In this document: piece after piece, positions 1 through 12,034 of the stretch
How the letters are laid out: each line of letters opens with the position of its first letter
Position numbering within the stretch: position 1 is the stretch's first letter
Origin: Phocoena phocoena
Lineage: Eukaryota > Chordata > Mammalia > Artiodactyla > Phocoenidae
Assembly: GCF_963924675.1 (NCBI RefSeq)
Contig: NC_089239.1
Span: forward strand, 6,313,001-6,377,000
Direction of reading: 5' to 3'
DNA length: 64,000 nt
Program-made: the position numbers and the translations under genes
Notes under the pieces: model-generated
The model's database searches: none
Told to the model about the DNA's origin: nothing
Seen by the model: only the letters and a program-made list of their open reading frames with translations

Positions 1-211
1 CTCCTTGGCATCACTTGTAACATTTTACTGGTTCCCTCATTAATTAATAAATTTAATACATTCTTTGATATGTGTTCATTTAATATATCTGTACAAAAGT
101 CATAGTTATCCAAGAAAAGTATAGGTAACCATTTACTAAACGATTAGCCTCAGTTTTGTAAACCATAGAAATCACGATTCTCAGATCCTTATATCAGAAA
201 AGCAATAATGT

Positions 212-420
212 GTTTTTTGTTTGTTTGTTTTCTTGCGGTACGCGGACCTCTCACTGTTGTGGCCTCTCCCGTTGCGGAGCACAGGCTCTGGACGCGCAGG
301 CTCAGCGGCCATGGCTCAGGGGCCCAGCCGCTCCGCGGCATGTGGGATCTTCCCGGACCGGGGCACGAACCCGTGTCCCCTGCATCGGCAGGCGGACTCT
401 CAACCACTGAGCCACCAGGG
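212..420 (-). mobile_element. CHR SINE, short form
   Basis: tRNA-Glu-derived SINE in reverse: T-rich tail (212-232), GCGGTACGCGG end, promoter region at the right edge (CCACCAGGG). It appears inserted at the edge of the TG run inside a reverse LINE-1 3' end. Confidence 0.93.
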
Positions 421-423
421 TTG

Positions 424-424
<1 letters not shown>

Positions 425-468
<44 letters not shown>
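425..468. repeat. TG microsatellite
   Basis: About 20 uninterrupted TG units directly beside a SINE. It probably expanded from the TG-rich part of the LINE-1 3' UTR that follows. Confidence 0.95.
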
Positions 469-469
<1 letters not shown>

Positions 470-745
470 CCTTTTTCAGATTCTTTTCCATTATAGGTTT
501 CTACAAGATATTGAATATACTTCCCTGTACTTTACAGTAGGTCCTTTATATACAGTAGTGTGTATATGTTAATCCCAAATTCCCAATTTATCCCTCCCCC
601 CTTCCCCTTTAGTAACCATAAGTTTGTTTTCTATGTCTGTGAGCCTGTTTCTGTTTTGTAAATAAGTTCATTTGTATTATATTTTTAGATTCCACATATA
701 AGTGATATCACATGATATTTGTCTTCCTCTGTAAAGACGCATTAA
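469..745 (-). mobile_element. LINE-1 3' UTR fragment, reverse
   Basis: It reads in reverse as the artiodactyl/cetacean LINE-1 3' UTR: CAAGATATTGAATATACTTC, the CCCTGTACTTTACAGTAGGTCC block, TAATCCCAAATTCCCAATTTA and GTGATATCACATGATATTTG. It has no coding portion. Confidence 0.8.
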
Positions 746-759
746 AAATGATAGAATAG

Positions 760-1083
760 GGCTTCCCTGGTGGCGGTGGCACAGTCGCTAAGAATCCGTC
801 TGCCAATGAGGGGACACGGGTTCGAACCCTGGTCCGGGAAGATCCCACGTGCCGCAGAGCAACAAAGCCCGTGTGCCACAACTACTGAGCCTGCGCTCTA
901 GAGCCCGTGAGTCACAACTGCTGAAGCCCACGTGCCTAGAGCCCGTGCTCCGCAACAAGAGAAGCCACTGCAATGAGAAGCCCGCACACCGCAACGAAGA
1001 GTAGCCCCCGGTCGCTGCAACTAGAGAAAGTCTGTGCGGCCAAACATAAATAAATAAATAAATTTATTTTCAAAAAATAAAAG
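760..1083 (+). mobile_element. CHR SINE, long form
   Basis: It starts GGCTTCCCTGGTGGCGGTGGC and has the repeated CACAACTACTGAG-type modules and an AAATAAATAAATAAA tail. Flanking near-repeats AAAATGATAGAATAG (745-759) and AAAATGATAGGATGG (1084-1098) are a 15-bp target-site duplication. The box-A region has a local GGTGGC duplication. Confidence 0.93.
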
Positions 1084-1352
1084 AAAATGATAGGATGGCT
1101 AAAGACCTATACGGTTCTTAAAAGAGCAGAGAGTCATAGAGCAAGTCCCAAGTTCTGGTGAGGAAGGAGGTCCACGCATCACAGTGACTGTCCAGAGCCC
1201 CGTTGTCAGGCCAGGCCTTCAGCCAAGCTCTCTTCTTCCACTTGACTCTGGCTCTTTGCATAGAAGATGCAGGCAGGGAAAGGAAGGGGGCCTTTCTTTC
1301 ATCTAAGATGAATGATCACATATCTATTTGCAGCTTTAAAGAATTTAGAGTG

Positions 1353-1557
1353 ATGGGTTTCCCTGGTGGCGCAGTGGTTGAGAGTCCGCCTGCCGATGCA
1401 GGGGACACGGGTTCATGCCCCGGTCCGGGAAGATCCCACATGCCGCGGAGTGGCTGGGCCCGTGAGCCATGGCCGCTGAGCCTGCACGTCTGGAGCCTGT
1501 GCTCCGCAACGGGAGAGGCCACAAAAGTGAGAGGCCCACATACCGCCAAAAAAAACG
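1353..1557 (+). mobile_element. CHR SINE, short form
   Basis: Full short-form element from GGGTTTCCCTGGTGGCGCAG to the A-rich tail. The 12-bp target-site duplication GAATTTAGAGTG is perfect at 1341-1352 and 1558-1569. Confidence 0.96.
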
Positions 1558-2344
1558 GAATTTAGAGTGCTACATCTTACTGGGAAAGAGATCACCCATG
1601 ATACCACTGCTTAGTGTTAACCACAGTGATGCTTGTTTCTAAGATGGGGTGAGGAGCTCACGGTCCTTTCTTTTCCCTTTGTGCAACTTACCACACACGT
1701 AAAATGATGCTTGTAAAAGGGGTGGGGTGGGGGGGAGTGCTGACTTGCCACTTTCCTGTACATCTGCAATTATTCCAAGATAAGTTTAAAATGTTTAGAG
1801 AAGCCTGTGGTTATTTCAACAAATATTCCGACTGACTGATTATTTTCCCAGACCTCTGGAATTCTCTGATTTCTACCCGAGTGACCTTGTGGTGAACCTT
1901 CCTGTTTTCTCCTTACGTTTATGTCCTTGATTCAAACGCTCGGATTCAACTTCAAACTTTTATCACCCTTCTGCAAATTCGAGGTCACCTGGGGACTTAG
2001 TCACTTACCTCATACACGAGGATGAACGGCTTGTGGTTACTGAGCTGAAGAATGGCATATGTGGCCATAGAAAATCGCCCCCATCTAGTGAAGGTTTTCA
2101 TGAGTTCTTGGTGGCTGCAGATACAAACATTCATCATTTAGAACTGAACTGTGCAAAGAGAGTTAAGTACAATCAAGGAGAATTCTTGCTTCTAACAGAG
2201 GAGGCTTCATTTTTTCAGATGTAAGTCAGGTTCGTTTTTTTAAGCAGCTGTCACAAAACAGAAATGGGGCTTGTGAACCCAAGTAGCTCGCCCTCTGCTG
2301 CCACAGAGGGGAAGAGTTTGGGGAAGGAAAGAAGACTTACGCTT

Positions 2345-2430
2345 TTATTTATTTTTGAAAACACTTTATTTTTTAGAGCAGTTTTATTAGGTTCAGAGGA
2401 TTTTATTCTTCATATGCTCCCCCGCTGACT
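2345..2430 (-). mobile_element. Old LINE-1 3' end fragment
   Basis: ACTTTATTTTTTAGAGCAGTT, followed by TTATTAGGTTCAGAGG, is the reverse of a common old LINE-1 3' end. It is short and diverged. Confidence 0.45.
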
Positions 2431-2882
2431 TCCTCTTTTTTTCTTTCCCTCTCAACTGAGCATTAGAAAGGAATGTTTATTATGTCCTATTTCCTGAATG
2501 CAGCTTCATGTGCTGAAGTTTTCGTTTCTTTAAGTTAATAAACTGTGGTTGCCGATTACTAAATGTTGGAACTCTAGCGTACTATAAAAAAGATGGATAC
2601 TGCAAACGGAAGTTATTTTTTCCTCCCATAAAACCCTCTACTGATTCAGCCACCCCTCTTGCCCCCATAACCTAAACTTAGTGGCTTTCAAACTTAAAAA
2701 ACATTTTCTGGGGGCACTTTTCAGGCCCCCAACCTAATACATTTAAAATTGCAACCCGGTATACACATATGCATGTAAGTGAAGTGAAAGTTCCACAGAA
2801 CAATACTTTCCTTCACTATTTACTCTTACAAATGCTCTCTTTGCATCCACATCCTCTAAAGTGGGGGTTTTTTTGTGTGTGG

Positions 2883-3085
2883 TTTTTTTTTTTGCGGTAC
2901 ACGGGCCTCTCACTGTTGTGGCCTCTCCCGTTACGGAGCACAGGCTCCGGACGCGCAGGCTCAGCGGCCATGGCTCCCGGGCGCAGCCGCCCTGCGGCAT
3001 GCGGGATCTTCCCGGACCGGGGCACAAACCTGTGTCCCCTGCATCGGCAGGCGGACTCTCAACCACTGCACCACCAGGGAAGCCC
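2883..3085 (-). mobile_element. CHR SINE, short form
   Basis: Reverse short-form copy with a T tail at 2883-2893. The flanks share CTAAAGTGGG (near 2856 and 3087), consistent with a target-site duplication. Confidence 0.94.
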
Positions 3086-3242
3086 CCTAAAGTGGGTTTT
3101 GACCTGCAGTTTGAAAACCATGGTCCAAAAGGCTGACTGTAAGCCTGTGGGATTGGGGCCCCCCAGTGACCATTCACACACATTTGCACTGGAAACTGAT
3201 GCAGGAAATAAAACCATATTTTATTTCATTATTTTCTTTCCT

Positions 3243-3362
3243 TCTTTTTGTTTTGCCCCACCTCGAGGCTTGTGGGACCTTAGTTCCCTGACCAGGGATT
3301 GAAACTCGGCCCACGGCAGTGAGAGCGCAGAGTCTTAACGACTGGACTGCCAGGGAATTCCC
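3243..3362 (-). mobile_element. CHR SINE, single-monomer form
   Basis: Reverse copy of the roughly 120-bp monomer. It has GGGACCTTAGTTCCCTGACC, the AGGGATTGAAACTCGG B-box region and GGACTGCCAGGGAATTCCC at the 5' end. Confidence 0.9.
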
Positions 3363-3690
3363 AAAACCGTAATTTAGACATCTTATTTTTGCCAAAAATT
3401 GTTGATGTTACAAAGATCAATTGAAAGGGAGAAAGAAAAAAAAATTGTCAGGAAAAAAATCAGGATTTCATAAGAGACAAATTTTCAGTGCCAGTTTTTC
3501 AGTGAAATAGAAGGCACATCATAGCACATCACCACGAGGTCTGGACTGCTCTGTCAGGACTCAAAGATTTTAGTAAAATATTGTGATTATGCCTGAATGC
3601 ATCAGATTCACTCATTGTGCTGTCATTTTTGGTGCCTAGAACAAAAATGCCTTTTTGAATCCACAGAGTGTCTTATGTTTGAATATTTGT

Positions 3691-3822
3691 TTTTTTAAAT
3701 TTTTAATTTTTTTGGCCATGCCACACAGCATGCAGGATCTCAGTTCCCCAACCAGGGATCAAACCAGTGCCCCCTGCGGTGGAAGCACAGAGTCCTAACC
3801 ACTGGACATCCAGGGAATTCCC
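3691..3822 (-). mobile_element. CHR SINE, single-monomer form
   Basis: Reverse monomer ending CATCCAGGGAATTCCC. The flanking GAATATTTGT (3681-3690) and GAATATCTGT (3823-3832) are a 10-bp target-site duplication with one mismatch. Confidence 0.92.
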
Positions 3823-4382
3823 GAATATCTGTGATTATGAGTTCGCACATCTTACTTCGACATGTTTTGTCAGCTTATTCTCAGGCATGCAGGCAATGCA
3901 GGGTGGCCAGCTTCACAGGGCGTGCAACTGAGCTACAGGGTCTGCGGGCACATTAGTGGGGAAATGTTGAGTGGTGGGTACAGCAGCTGTAATTGAGACA
4001 GGAAGACAAGAGCACAGCCATTTTGGAAAAGGACCAGGGAACGGCCTTGGGCAAGACAGGCTTTGGAAGCTAAAGAACAAAGGTCCTGGGGGCCCGAGTC
4101 CCAGAGACAAAAACCAGGCTCACAGGAGTAAAAGATTAACTTTATCCCTGTTACACCCACGAGTATACCTAGTTGCCACAAGACAAGAAACTCAACTATA
4201 AATATTAACCTTATCTGTTCCGGTGCTTTCTTGCAGAAAATTCTCATTGCGTTTCTTTCCCCTTACAGAAGTCGTCCCTATTCCTGACAGCCACCATGGA
4301 GACACCTGAAGCTGATTAAAGAAGTCTGACGATTTCTATCAATAGAAATGATCAGTGATCATGAGACAAACACTCCCTTTTA

Positions 4383-4697
4383 TTTTTTAAAAAATTTACT
4401 TTTATTTATTTTTGAATAATTGAATTATTTTACTTATTATTTATTTTTGGCTGCATTGGGTCTTCGTTGCAGAGAACAGGCTTCTCACTGCCGTGGCTTC
4501 TCTTGTTACGGAGCATGGGCTCTAGGCACACGGGCTTCAGTAGTTGTGGCACACGGGCTCCAGAGCGCAGGCTCAGTAGTTGTGGCGCATGGGCGTAGTT
4601 GCTCTGCAGCATGTGGGATCTTCCCGGACCAGGGATCTAACCCGTGTCCCCTGCATTGGCAGGCAATTCTTAACCACTGCGCCACTAGGGAAGCCCC
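4383..4697 (-). mobile_element. CHR SINE, long form
   Basis: Reverse long-form copy with an AT-rich tail. The 16-bp target-site duplication CAAACACTCCCTTTTA (4367-4382) / CAAACCCTCCCTTTTA (4698-4713) has one mismatch. Confidence 0.93.
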
Positions 4698-5959
4698 CAA
4701 ACCCTCCCTTTTAGAAGCAACTTCCCCTTCTACTCCAGGAGCTGGCATCCGCCCCCCCCCTTCTCCCTTGCACACAAGCTATCTCTTTTAACAGCCTGAC
4801 TTAAGTCTTGTGGAAGCGATATTCATGTCTACGGTATTGCTGTCCAAGTATCTGGAAAGGGCCCAGGAACATGACACTCACTTCTTGGGAGAGGCCTCAG
4901 GATAAACCCAGCTTCTCCATCCTGAGGACAAGACTGAGGTCCAGAGAGCTGCAGTCGTCAGAGAAAATGAGAGCACGGACTTGGATGTGGGTGTAGGGCT
5001 TGGGCCCAGGCCTTTTCCCTTCCTGGGTAATGTGGGCTGGCGTTCACTTTTCTGAATGCTGTAGCCATAGTGGACGCAGCAAAAAGTCCTGTGGACCCAC
5101 CATCTTGTGGCAAGTCTACTACTGTTAGAACATCTCACGGCAGGCGTTTTCAGAATGATTTTGAAAGAAAAACTCGGGGACTGTTGCCTTATGGTTAGCA
5201 CTTTAGGCAGACTTGTGAAATCGCAAATCACAGGAAAGGGCCTTCTAGTATCCTCAGTCCAAATGAGGGCGTTAAAGGCCTGTCCAAGGCAGTTGACAAA
5301 AGCTGGGACTAGAAACCCCATCTCAGCCTTCACACCAAAGCTTGTTCCGCAAACTAGGATGGAAAAAATGAGAACTGGAGCTTTGATTTCCCTTCCTGTG
5401 CCTTTCCAGTACAGTAACAAATTATGCATCTTTGACTAGGGTTCCTTTTCCTAACACTGTTAAACTTTGGTGACATGATTACGCAGTGGCTTCTCTGACA
5501 CCCACTTAAATATTCCCACTTGAGAAAAGAGCATGAAAATTCATTTAGTGAATAAAGAGTTGTTCATCCTTGGCCCTGTTGAGGACGATTTTCCAATGTA
5601 TGTCCAGCACATACTGGCCTTAAGAAGAGTGGGATTTGAGATCAAAGAGACCTGGGTTCACATGCATAGTTTTAATTAGCATATTGTTTATACTGAAGTT
5701 TCAGTGAAACTTCAAAACATTTCTCTTTATATAACTAGCCTCAGAAACTTTTGTATGTTCACTTTAACTCTGCAAATGCAGTATTTGGTAAATGAATGAA
5801 TGAATCAATGTAGAAAAAAGGTCTTTGGTTTTGGTCCTTAAATGCCTACAGACTTAGAAAGTGATGTAAATACACTATCCAAACCTGGGAGAACTTGGAT
5901 TTGAAGAGTTCCAAAAGGACTACTAAGAGGCAATTAATTCTGTTGCCCATTTTGAGTGA

Positions 5960-6055
5960 GGGCAACAATCTTACTAATATTCGAGCTCTGTGATCTTGGC
6001 CACACCACTGCTCTCTCTGGGCCCCAGTGTCTTCCACTGCAAAGTGACTTCTCTT
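5960..6055 (+). mobile_element. MIR-like SINE fragment
   Basis: CTCTGTGATCTTGGCCACACC, followed by TCTCTCTGGGCCCCAGTGTC, resembles the MIR core (CTGTGTGACCTTGGGCAAG... CTCAGTTTCC). Old and diverged. Confidence 0.5.
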
Positions 6056-6333
6056 GACTAGACCAAGTTTTTCTTGCTTTGACCACTAGCCACAGCAAGA
6101 AATTAATTTTTCTTCATCACCTGGCTCACATTCACTTATATCCAAAACAAACTTCATGAAGCAATACTTATCCTTCATTTGTGCAATGCACTCTATTTCC
6201 TGCTGTATTTTCTCTTAATTTATATTTATTATGTATTTATTAATTTATTAAATGCTGTGCCACCTCCTTTGGTCATTTTACAGGATTCCCTCCAGGCAGT
6301 TCAGTGGGCTCACTAGTGGGAAACACTCTTTTT

Positions 6334-6543
6334 CTTTTTTTTTTTTTTTTTGCGGTACGCGGGCCTCTCACTGCTGTGGCCTCTCCCGTTGCGGAGCACA
6401 GGCTCCGGACGCGCAGGCCCAGCGGCCATGGCTCACGGGCCCAGCCGCTCTGCGGCATGTGGGATCTTCCCGGACCGGGGCACGAACCCGTGTCCCCCGC
6501 ATCGGCAGGCGGACTCTCAACCACTGCGCCACCAGGGAAGCCC
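6334..6543 (-). mobile_element. CHR SINE, short form, very recent
   Basis: Reverse short-form copy with a T run of about 18. The flanking TGGGAAACACTCTTTTT is a perfect 17-bp target-site duplication (6317-6333 and 6544-6560). Confidence 0.97.
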
Positions 6544-7226
6544 TGGGAAACACTCTTTTTAAGAACTTTAGAGGCTGCCATGTCTTACGATGTAGGAAAT
6601 AGTAAGAAAGTTAACAGTGCTCTGATTTTCCTTAGTGGATCCTCACCTAAGTTGTAAATAGAGCCTTAACTGGCCTCTTAATTTATCTTTTCCTGTAATA
6701 AAACGCATGACATTTCCTACCCTTTAAGTGGAGAGTTGGCCTGGTAGTACTGAAAAAATTTTTCCTGGTATTAACCTAGAAGAAACATAAAACGTCAACT
6801 ATGTTTTGTGGCCGCGCTGCGATGTTTACACAGTTCTGGCTGATCATGTGTCCTTCATGAGTCGGAAAGTTTGGGGTGACTGAGGTTCTTACGACTTGAA
6901 ATATGCCAAGGCAGACAAGCAGTCTGTTAAGCAAAACCAAGATGCACCCAATTAAATACTTTGTTTGCACAGATGCAAAGGCATGGAAATTTATGTGGCA
7001 AGGTCTGAATTCCAAAGTTTGTTTTATTTTTAATTACACACCTAACCAAATGCATAAAATCCCACAAAATGAATGTAGCGAAAATGTCATCTTTCGTATT
7101 TTTAGACTGAAATATGGAGCCCATAAAAGTGAGGCTGTCATGAATTTTCACAATTGGGGATAAAGTGACTTATAACCAGGAAAAAAAAAGTCTCCACACA
7201 GCCACATCTAACAGTGATAAACAGTT

Positions 7227-7232
7227 TTTATT
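7227..7232 (-). terminator. TACC1: TACC1 polyadenylation signal AATAAA
   Basis: The plus-strand bases TTTATT read AATAAA on the minus strand, about 4.8 kb after the TACC1 stop codon. Cleavage would be expected 10-25 bases further on, near 7202-7217. The position fits the known length of the TACC1 3' UTR. No comparable canonical signal stood out earlier in the UTR, though variants such as ATTAAA occur (for example near 8450). Confidence 0.75.
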
Positions 7233-7965
7233 CAGGCAATGAAACATGGAAAAAATATATTAGTAATCATTATAATAATTTCATTTGTGTGAGTATAACT
7301 TTTACAAATATTTACCTGACATATAAAAGGGAAATTACTTGTGCATATAAAATTTATGTAGATGATTTATTCCACACAACACAATCCTGATAGCAGTAGT
7401 CAATGCAGCGTTAGATTCCTCTGGACGAGGCTCCTCACACACTTTGTGGCACCCGTGGGGACACAGTGGAAGCAGATGTGCAATTAACATTTACTTGTTG
7501 GCACGTTAGTACACAGGGGTATCTATTGGCAAACACACACCTGCTAAAAGCGACACTGAAAAGGTTGCTGCTACCTCTGAGATTTCAAAGAAATGCCTGG
7601 ATCCTGGCTCACTGGGTGGCAAGGACCAAGCCTGAGGCTGCGAGTGTGAAATCTGCAGACCTTCCTGCACTGGGTCGGGGGCTGGTTTTGGAGCTCGTAT
7701 TTTTATATGTCCCCTTGAAAATTATTCACAGAGCATCAGTTAACAACGTGACTGGGAGAGTCTCTGTGGAGCAGATTTCCGATGCCGCTAAAAGGCAGAG
7801 GGACAGAAAGTGGCATCTTCAAGGTTCTAAAGTGATGAATGGATACAGGGAAGGTTCAGACCACACCTCAGCACCAGGCCTGGTCTCCGCCGGCTGAGTC
7901 AGGGCGCTAGACGGACCGTCACAGGCCAGCATTGCACGCGACATCTCCATAGTACAACTATAACG

Positions 7966-8000
7966 AGAGTGTGTATATATATGTGTATATATATATATGT
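7966..8000. repeat. TA/TG microsatellite
   Basis: Alternating GTGTATATATATGTG and TATATATATATATG units inside the TACC1 3' UTR. Confidence 0.85.
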
Positions 8001-11000
8001 AGTAGCTGTAACCATATTATAGTTAATAAAGTCATTCCTTAGGAATCTTGCTTGTCCAAATCTAACTGCATGCTAAGAGGCACAGAAATGGGATTGCATT
8101 TGGATGAAAAAACTATGGAAAGTGCAATCTTTAGTCTCCAGAATGCTAGCTCTGGGCACTAGGGGGTGGGTCTTCGCTGGAAATTGTTGTTCATACAATC
8201 TTCCAGAGGAGATCCTTAGACAGAAGGATCTGTCGTGACCATTCCTTTGCCTTTACTACATGGGAGACTCAAGGTTTGAGTGATAAGATGCTTTCTTCAA
8301 ATCACTGGAATCTGGAGGCCAGTCAAACCTTTATAGACAGAAGTCTCCTTAAAATACTTCTTTATGAAAATCTTTGAAGAAGATGACCCTATAGACTTTT
8401 GGCTTGACATTCTGGGATTCCCAGACTGTTATTTGTTCTTTAATAAGCAGATAATAATCTATCTTTTAAATTCTTCAGAATATATACATCTTTACCCTAA
8501 AATACTTTGCTTGAATCATTTAATCCTTCAAACACCTAGTTTCTCTCTTCCCAACAAGAGGATAAAGTAAGAAACCACCCAAGTCCGAGAGCAAGCCTGC
8601 ATGGTCACAAATCTACAAAGAAGAGACACCGGTGGACAATTCATGAGACGGCTACCAACTGCAGCAAAAAACCAAAGGGAAAACAAAAGGGAGCTTTAGG
8701 GATTTTACTCCACTAAAAAAGGACGTGCTGAATCATTTCCAGTTAGTGCACGCAGACTCACCATTGCCTGCTCATCACAACTCCATTTTGAGCTTTAGAG
8801 CCGGCAAGTCCTCTGTTACCTTTCAGTAAAATGAAAGTAACATGCTTTCATAAAGTAACATTCAGTAAAATGCTGCTCTCTGGCTGCACTGCGTCGGCCC
8901 AGGGACATCTGGGGCGGTTTACTCTGCTGGCTTATAATCAGTCAGTAAGAATCCAAGGCCCGGTACTAAAGTATCTAAGTATTTGTGTGAGAGTTGCAGA
9001 AAGTGTGGGACAGGTAAAAAAAGGTAACTGGCTGGAAAGAAGATTCAACTTGAGCCATCCTCCAGAACAAAAGGTAAATCTTCCCTTGGACTCCGTATCA
9101 GTTTGGAAGGCTGCCAGGTCCTCAGAGTTTTTCACCATCATGTGCTTCTACACTTCCTAATTTGGGCTAGGTCTGAAGATGCTAGAAGCCACGCAAGCCA
9201 ACTGGGCTTCTCGGTGTTTCCAGGACGGTTTCACAGAAGGTCTGGGCAGGCCGCTCGCTGGCTTCCAGGAGTGTCTCCAAATAAAGTAAATTTGGGGAGG
9301 TCTGACTGTAAATGACTAGCCAACCAAGTGACAAACTGTGCAGTCTGTCTTCCAATAGATCCTCCAATTAAAACACTTTTAGGTAAAGACTATCCATCTA
9401 TACTTTGGAAAAATGAAAAACTTAGGATGTGGCTCTGGACCCAGAGCCTCAACAGGACCACTCGTGTTCCCAAACCACCGTCCAGGCCAGTGGCTTCCTC
9501 TCATTTTCCCTTCATGTTTGTCACAGAGAGTATTACTGTCTAGCTTACGAGTAACTTGGCCCCGCCCATGTTTTGAAGCAAAATTCTAGGCCACATTCTT
9601 ACTCTCGGGATTACTACAAGTTTCTTTCTCCCCCTTATGTTTTTTAAAAAATAAACAAACATACTTCATTCTGCCCAGTATATTCTCTTGATCTGCCAGC
9701 TGGACAAGCTACATGTTTCTTTTTGTTGGAGAAAATCCATCTATTCAATTAGAAGGAAGACCATTTCCCTGTAATGGTCATAGCTGAGAGGCCAGTGGCA
9801 AGTATTACTGAATAAGGACCCTTTCGTTTTCCTTGTGCAGCAACTTTACTCCCTAGGGTCTAGTTTTTAGGGGTCTCTTCTCACCAGTGTGCTTGGGAAA
9901 GACTGTCGTCGCCTCTGTTTCAACACACAGCTACTTTCTCTTTTTATACACAAGAAGCCTAAAAGAGAGGACTGTAGGTTTATAACAGAGACCCCTATAC
10001 TAAGCCTTTCATGCGTCAAACAGAGCAATACAAAACAGGTAAACATGGATATGTCACCAAAACACAGCAGCAAAAAGGTTTAGCAACGTTTCTTTCTGCA
10101 AAACGCAAAATGAGTTTCTCTAGTCGTGGAGGATTGGAAGAGGCCGCAATCACACTGCCTAGAGACACCTGCTCCTCCAGGGACAGGGTTGTAGCAGGGC
10201 ACTCACGTCAAACCCGTGACTGCTTTCAGGGCCCAAATGATTGTCACATCACTTCTCCAAACACAGATCATTTCTGTTGTTGTTGGTTTTTTTTGTACAA
10301 AATGTTAAGACGGTAGGCTTTAAAATACAGCCTAAGCACCAATTGTGAGAAATGCATATCGGTTAAACAGGACTTCTGGCTTTAAAAGACAATACTGACC
10401 TCCCTGGAGCTAAAGATTGCAACCATGTGAACAGTACACGGCTAAAGAAAAAGTCATCTCGAAAGAGCTAGAGCGGGTCTCCACGAGGCACAATTCATTG
10501 CTGAAGTTGGGTCATGCAGTAGTTTTACAAGAAAAGTACGAAAACCTACGTGTACTGGAGATAACGTCTATCACCGTGAAGACGCTCAGGGTGTTCAGAT
10601 TAAGACAAAAGAGTGCTTTAAAACACCTGTGTGGATTTGGTTTCGCCTATCAAGTGGGAGGGGTTCACACGGGAAATTTCCAGTTGGGGGTTAAGGGCCC
10701 CACCACTCTGAATGGAGCCCAGGAACGGCCTGAGGAATTTGGTTTTGTGAGTGGGATCTGCTCCCTGCACTCCCCTTCTCCAGTCTTCGAATGGCCTTGG
10801 TTTAAAAATATTCAAAACGCACTGATTTTTGGAGTGGCTTGCACGATTTTTCCTGCCCATTTGGTTGAAAATTCTACTATCTTTAAGTTTGCAAGTTTTT
10901 TTTTTTTTTTTTGCCTTTGGGGGAAAAATGTCTGAAGAACAATGCATCACACTTGGAAAAATCCAACTTTTGCTTCACCTTACGATTGCTAATGGGGTTA

Positions 11001-11491
11001 ATTAAATAAGACCATCTAAACCTTTGACAAGCAGACTTCCTTTGCATCTTCCAAATAGAGAGATAATAGAGAGCAAATGTCATCGTGGAGCAACAAATGG
11101 AAGCGGAGGAGACTGATGGCGCTAGGACAGACTTGCCGAACCCCAGCTGTGAGGGATCCCACAAAGTAGATGCCCTGGGCCTGAGGACTAACTCCAGAGG
11201 GGCCGCCTGCATCCAGGCTGAGGAGCATCGAAATACGGGGCAACAGGACACTACGGCCAACAGTCTCCCTCATGTGACACCTGAGTCGGAGGTTATGAGT
11301 CACGCCAGACATGGAGTCTGGGGGCTTCACCTCCCCAACCCCCCAAATTCTGAAGTCGGCATTCTGAGAAAGGACTCTGTTTCAAAATAGGGTTTTACAT
11401 TTATGGAAATATGCCCTCCTGTAGAGAAGTTCTTATTTGATTATGCTTCAGGGAAAAAAACCAAAACAAAACCCAGCAGCATATATAAATA

Positions 11492-11536
11492 TGCGTGCGT
11501 GCGTGCGTGTGAGTGAGAGAGAGCACGTGTGTATAA
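11492..11536. repeat. TGCG/TG/AG simple repeat
   Basis: TGCGTGCGTGCGTGTGAGTG, then an AG run and CACGTGTGT, inside the TACC1 3' UTR. Confidence 0.85.
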
Positions 11537-12034
11537 ATGGGTACTCAACTGGAAATAACAATAGGCCAAATCATCTCCTCAAATAAAACCACTAATATTG
11601 AAAATTAAATGTAAACGATGAAATAAATTTTTAAAAAAACCAGACAGGTGGTGGACAGGATATGGTCCCAAATAGTAGCCATAAAATCATACACTGAACG
11701 CACCTGGGGAAAGTAAAGATGACTTTAAAACAAACCAAAGATAGAGAATCCCGCCCAGACTGGGCAGCCCGTCTCACTGAGCCCGACTCACTGAGCCCGA
11801 CGGGTCCGTCAGGCCACTCGTTCAGCGGCTGCGAAGTAAATCCTCCAGCGGCGCCTCCCGGGCGGGTGCGTCGGCAGCAAAGCGGGACAGGCAGCGGTAG
11901 GTATGTGCTTTTGTAAAGTTCCGTGGTTTTTTTTTTTTTCTCTGCAAAGGGGCAATTATTCCTGGATAAGGCAAGATAATCGTGGTCACCAGAGAAGCAG
12001 CCAAATGCAGATCTGCTGAGCTAACAGGGGAAAC

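Larger units (their letters stand above)
1..7204. other. Intergenic 3' flank of TACC1
   Basis: No protein-coding exon or RNA gene was recognised. The interval contains eight CHR SINEs, a reverse LINE-1 3' end, other LINE-1 bits (2345-2430) and MIR-like tails (5625-5665, 5960-6055). Open frames here are mostly translations of the SINEs. The segment 6560-7204 is single-copy looking and AT-rich. Confidence 0.75.
7210..12034 (-). other. TACC1: TACC1 3' untranslated region
   Basis: About 4.8 kb between the stop codon and the first convincing polyadenylation signal. The length agrees with the long 3' UTR of mammalian TACC1 mRNA (about 5 kb from memory). I see no CHR SINE or LINE in it, only simple repeats such as the TATG/TATA run near 7970-8000 and the TGCG/TG/AG run near 11490-11525. 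Open frames on either strand here, for example 10417-10935 (+), have no recognisable protein and are treated as chance. The exact cleavage site is inferred. Confidence 0.8.

Noticed and set aside
759..1020. tRNA-like boxes (GGTTCGAACCC etc.)
   Set aside because: They belong to tRNA-Glu-derived SINEs. No intact cloverleaf tRNA gene was seen.
2743..3302. Open frames with LSLLWPLPLRSTGSG or VVESPPADAGDTGS peptides (recurring throughout the window)
   Set aside because: These peptides recur because they are translations of the CHR short-form SINE, not genes.
4271..4320. GCCACCATGG start-like context after a polypyrimidine-AG
   Set aside because: The start context looks ideal, but the frame stops after seven codons. 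No further exon was found.
4878..5429. 183-codon open frame on the minus strand
   Set aside because: No recognisable family, in a flank with MIR-like text. No splice or promoter support.
10417..10935. 172-codon open frame on the plus strand opposite the 3' UTR
   Set aside because: No recognisable protein and no promoter or Kozak support; the end is a poly-T run.
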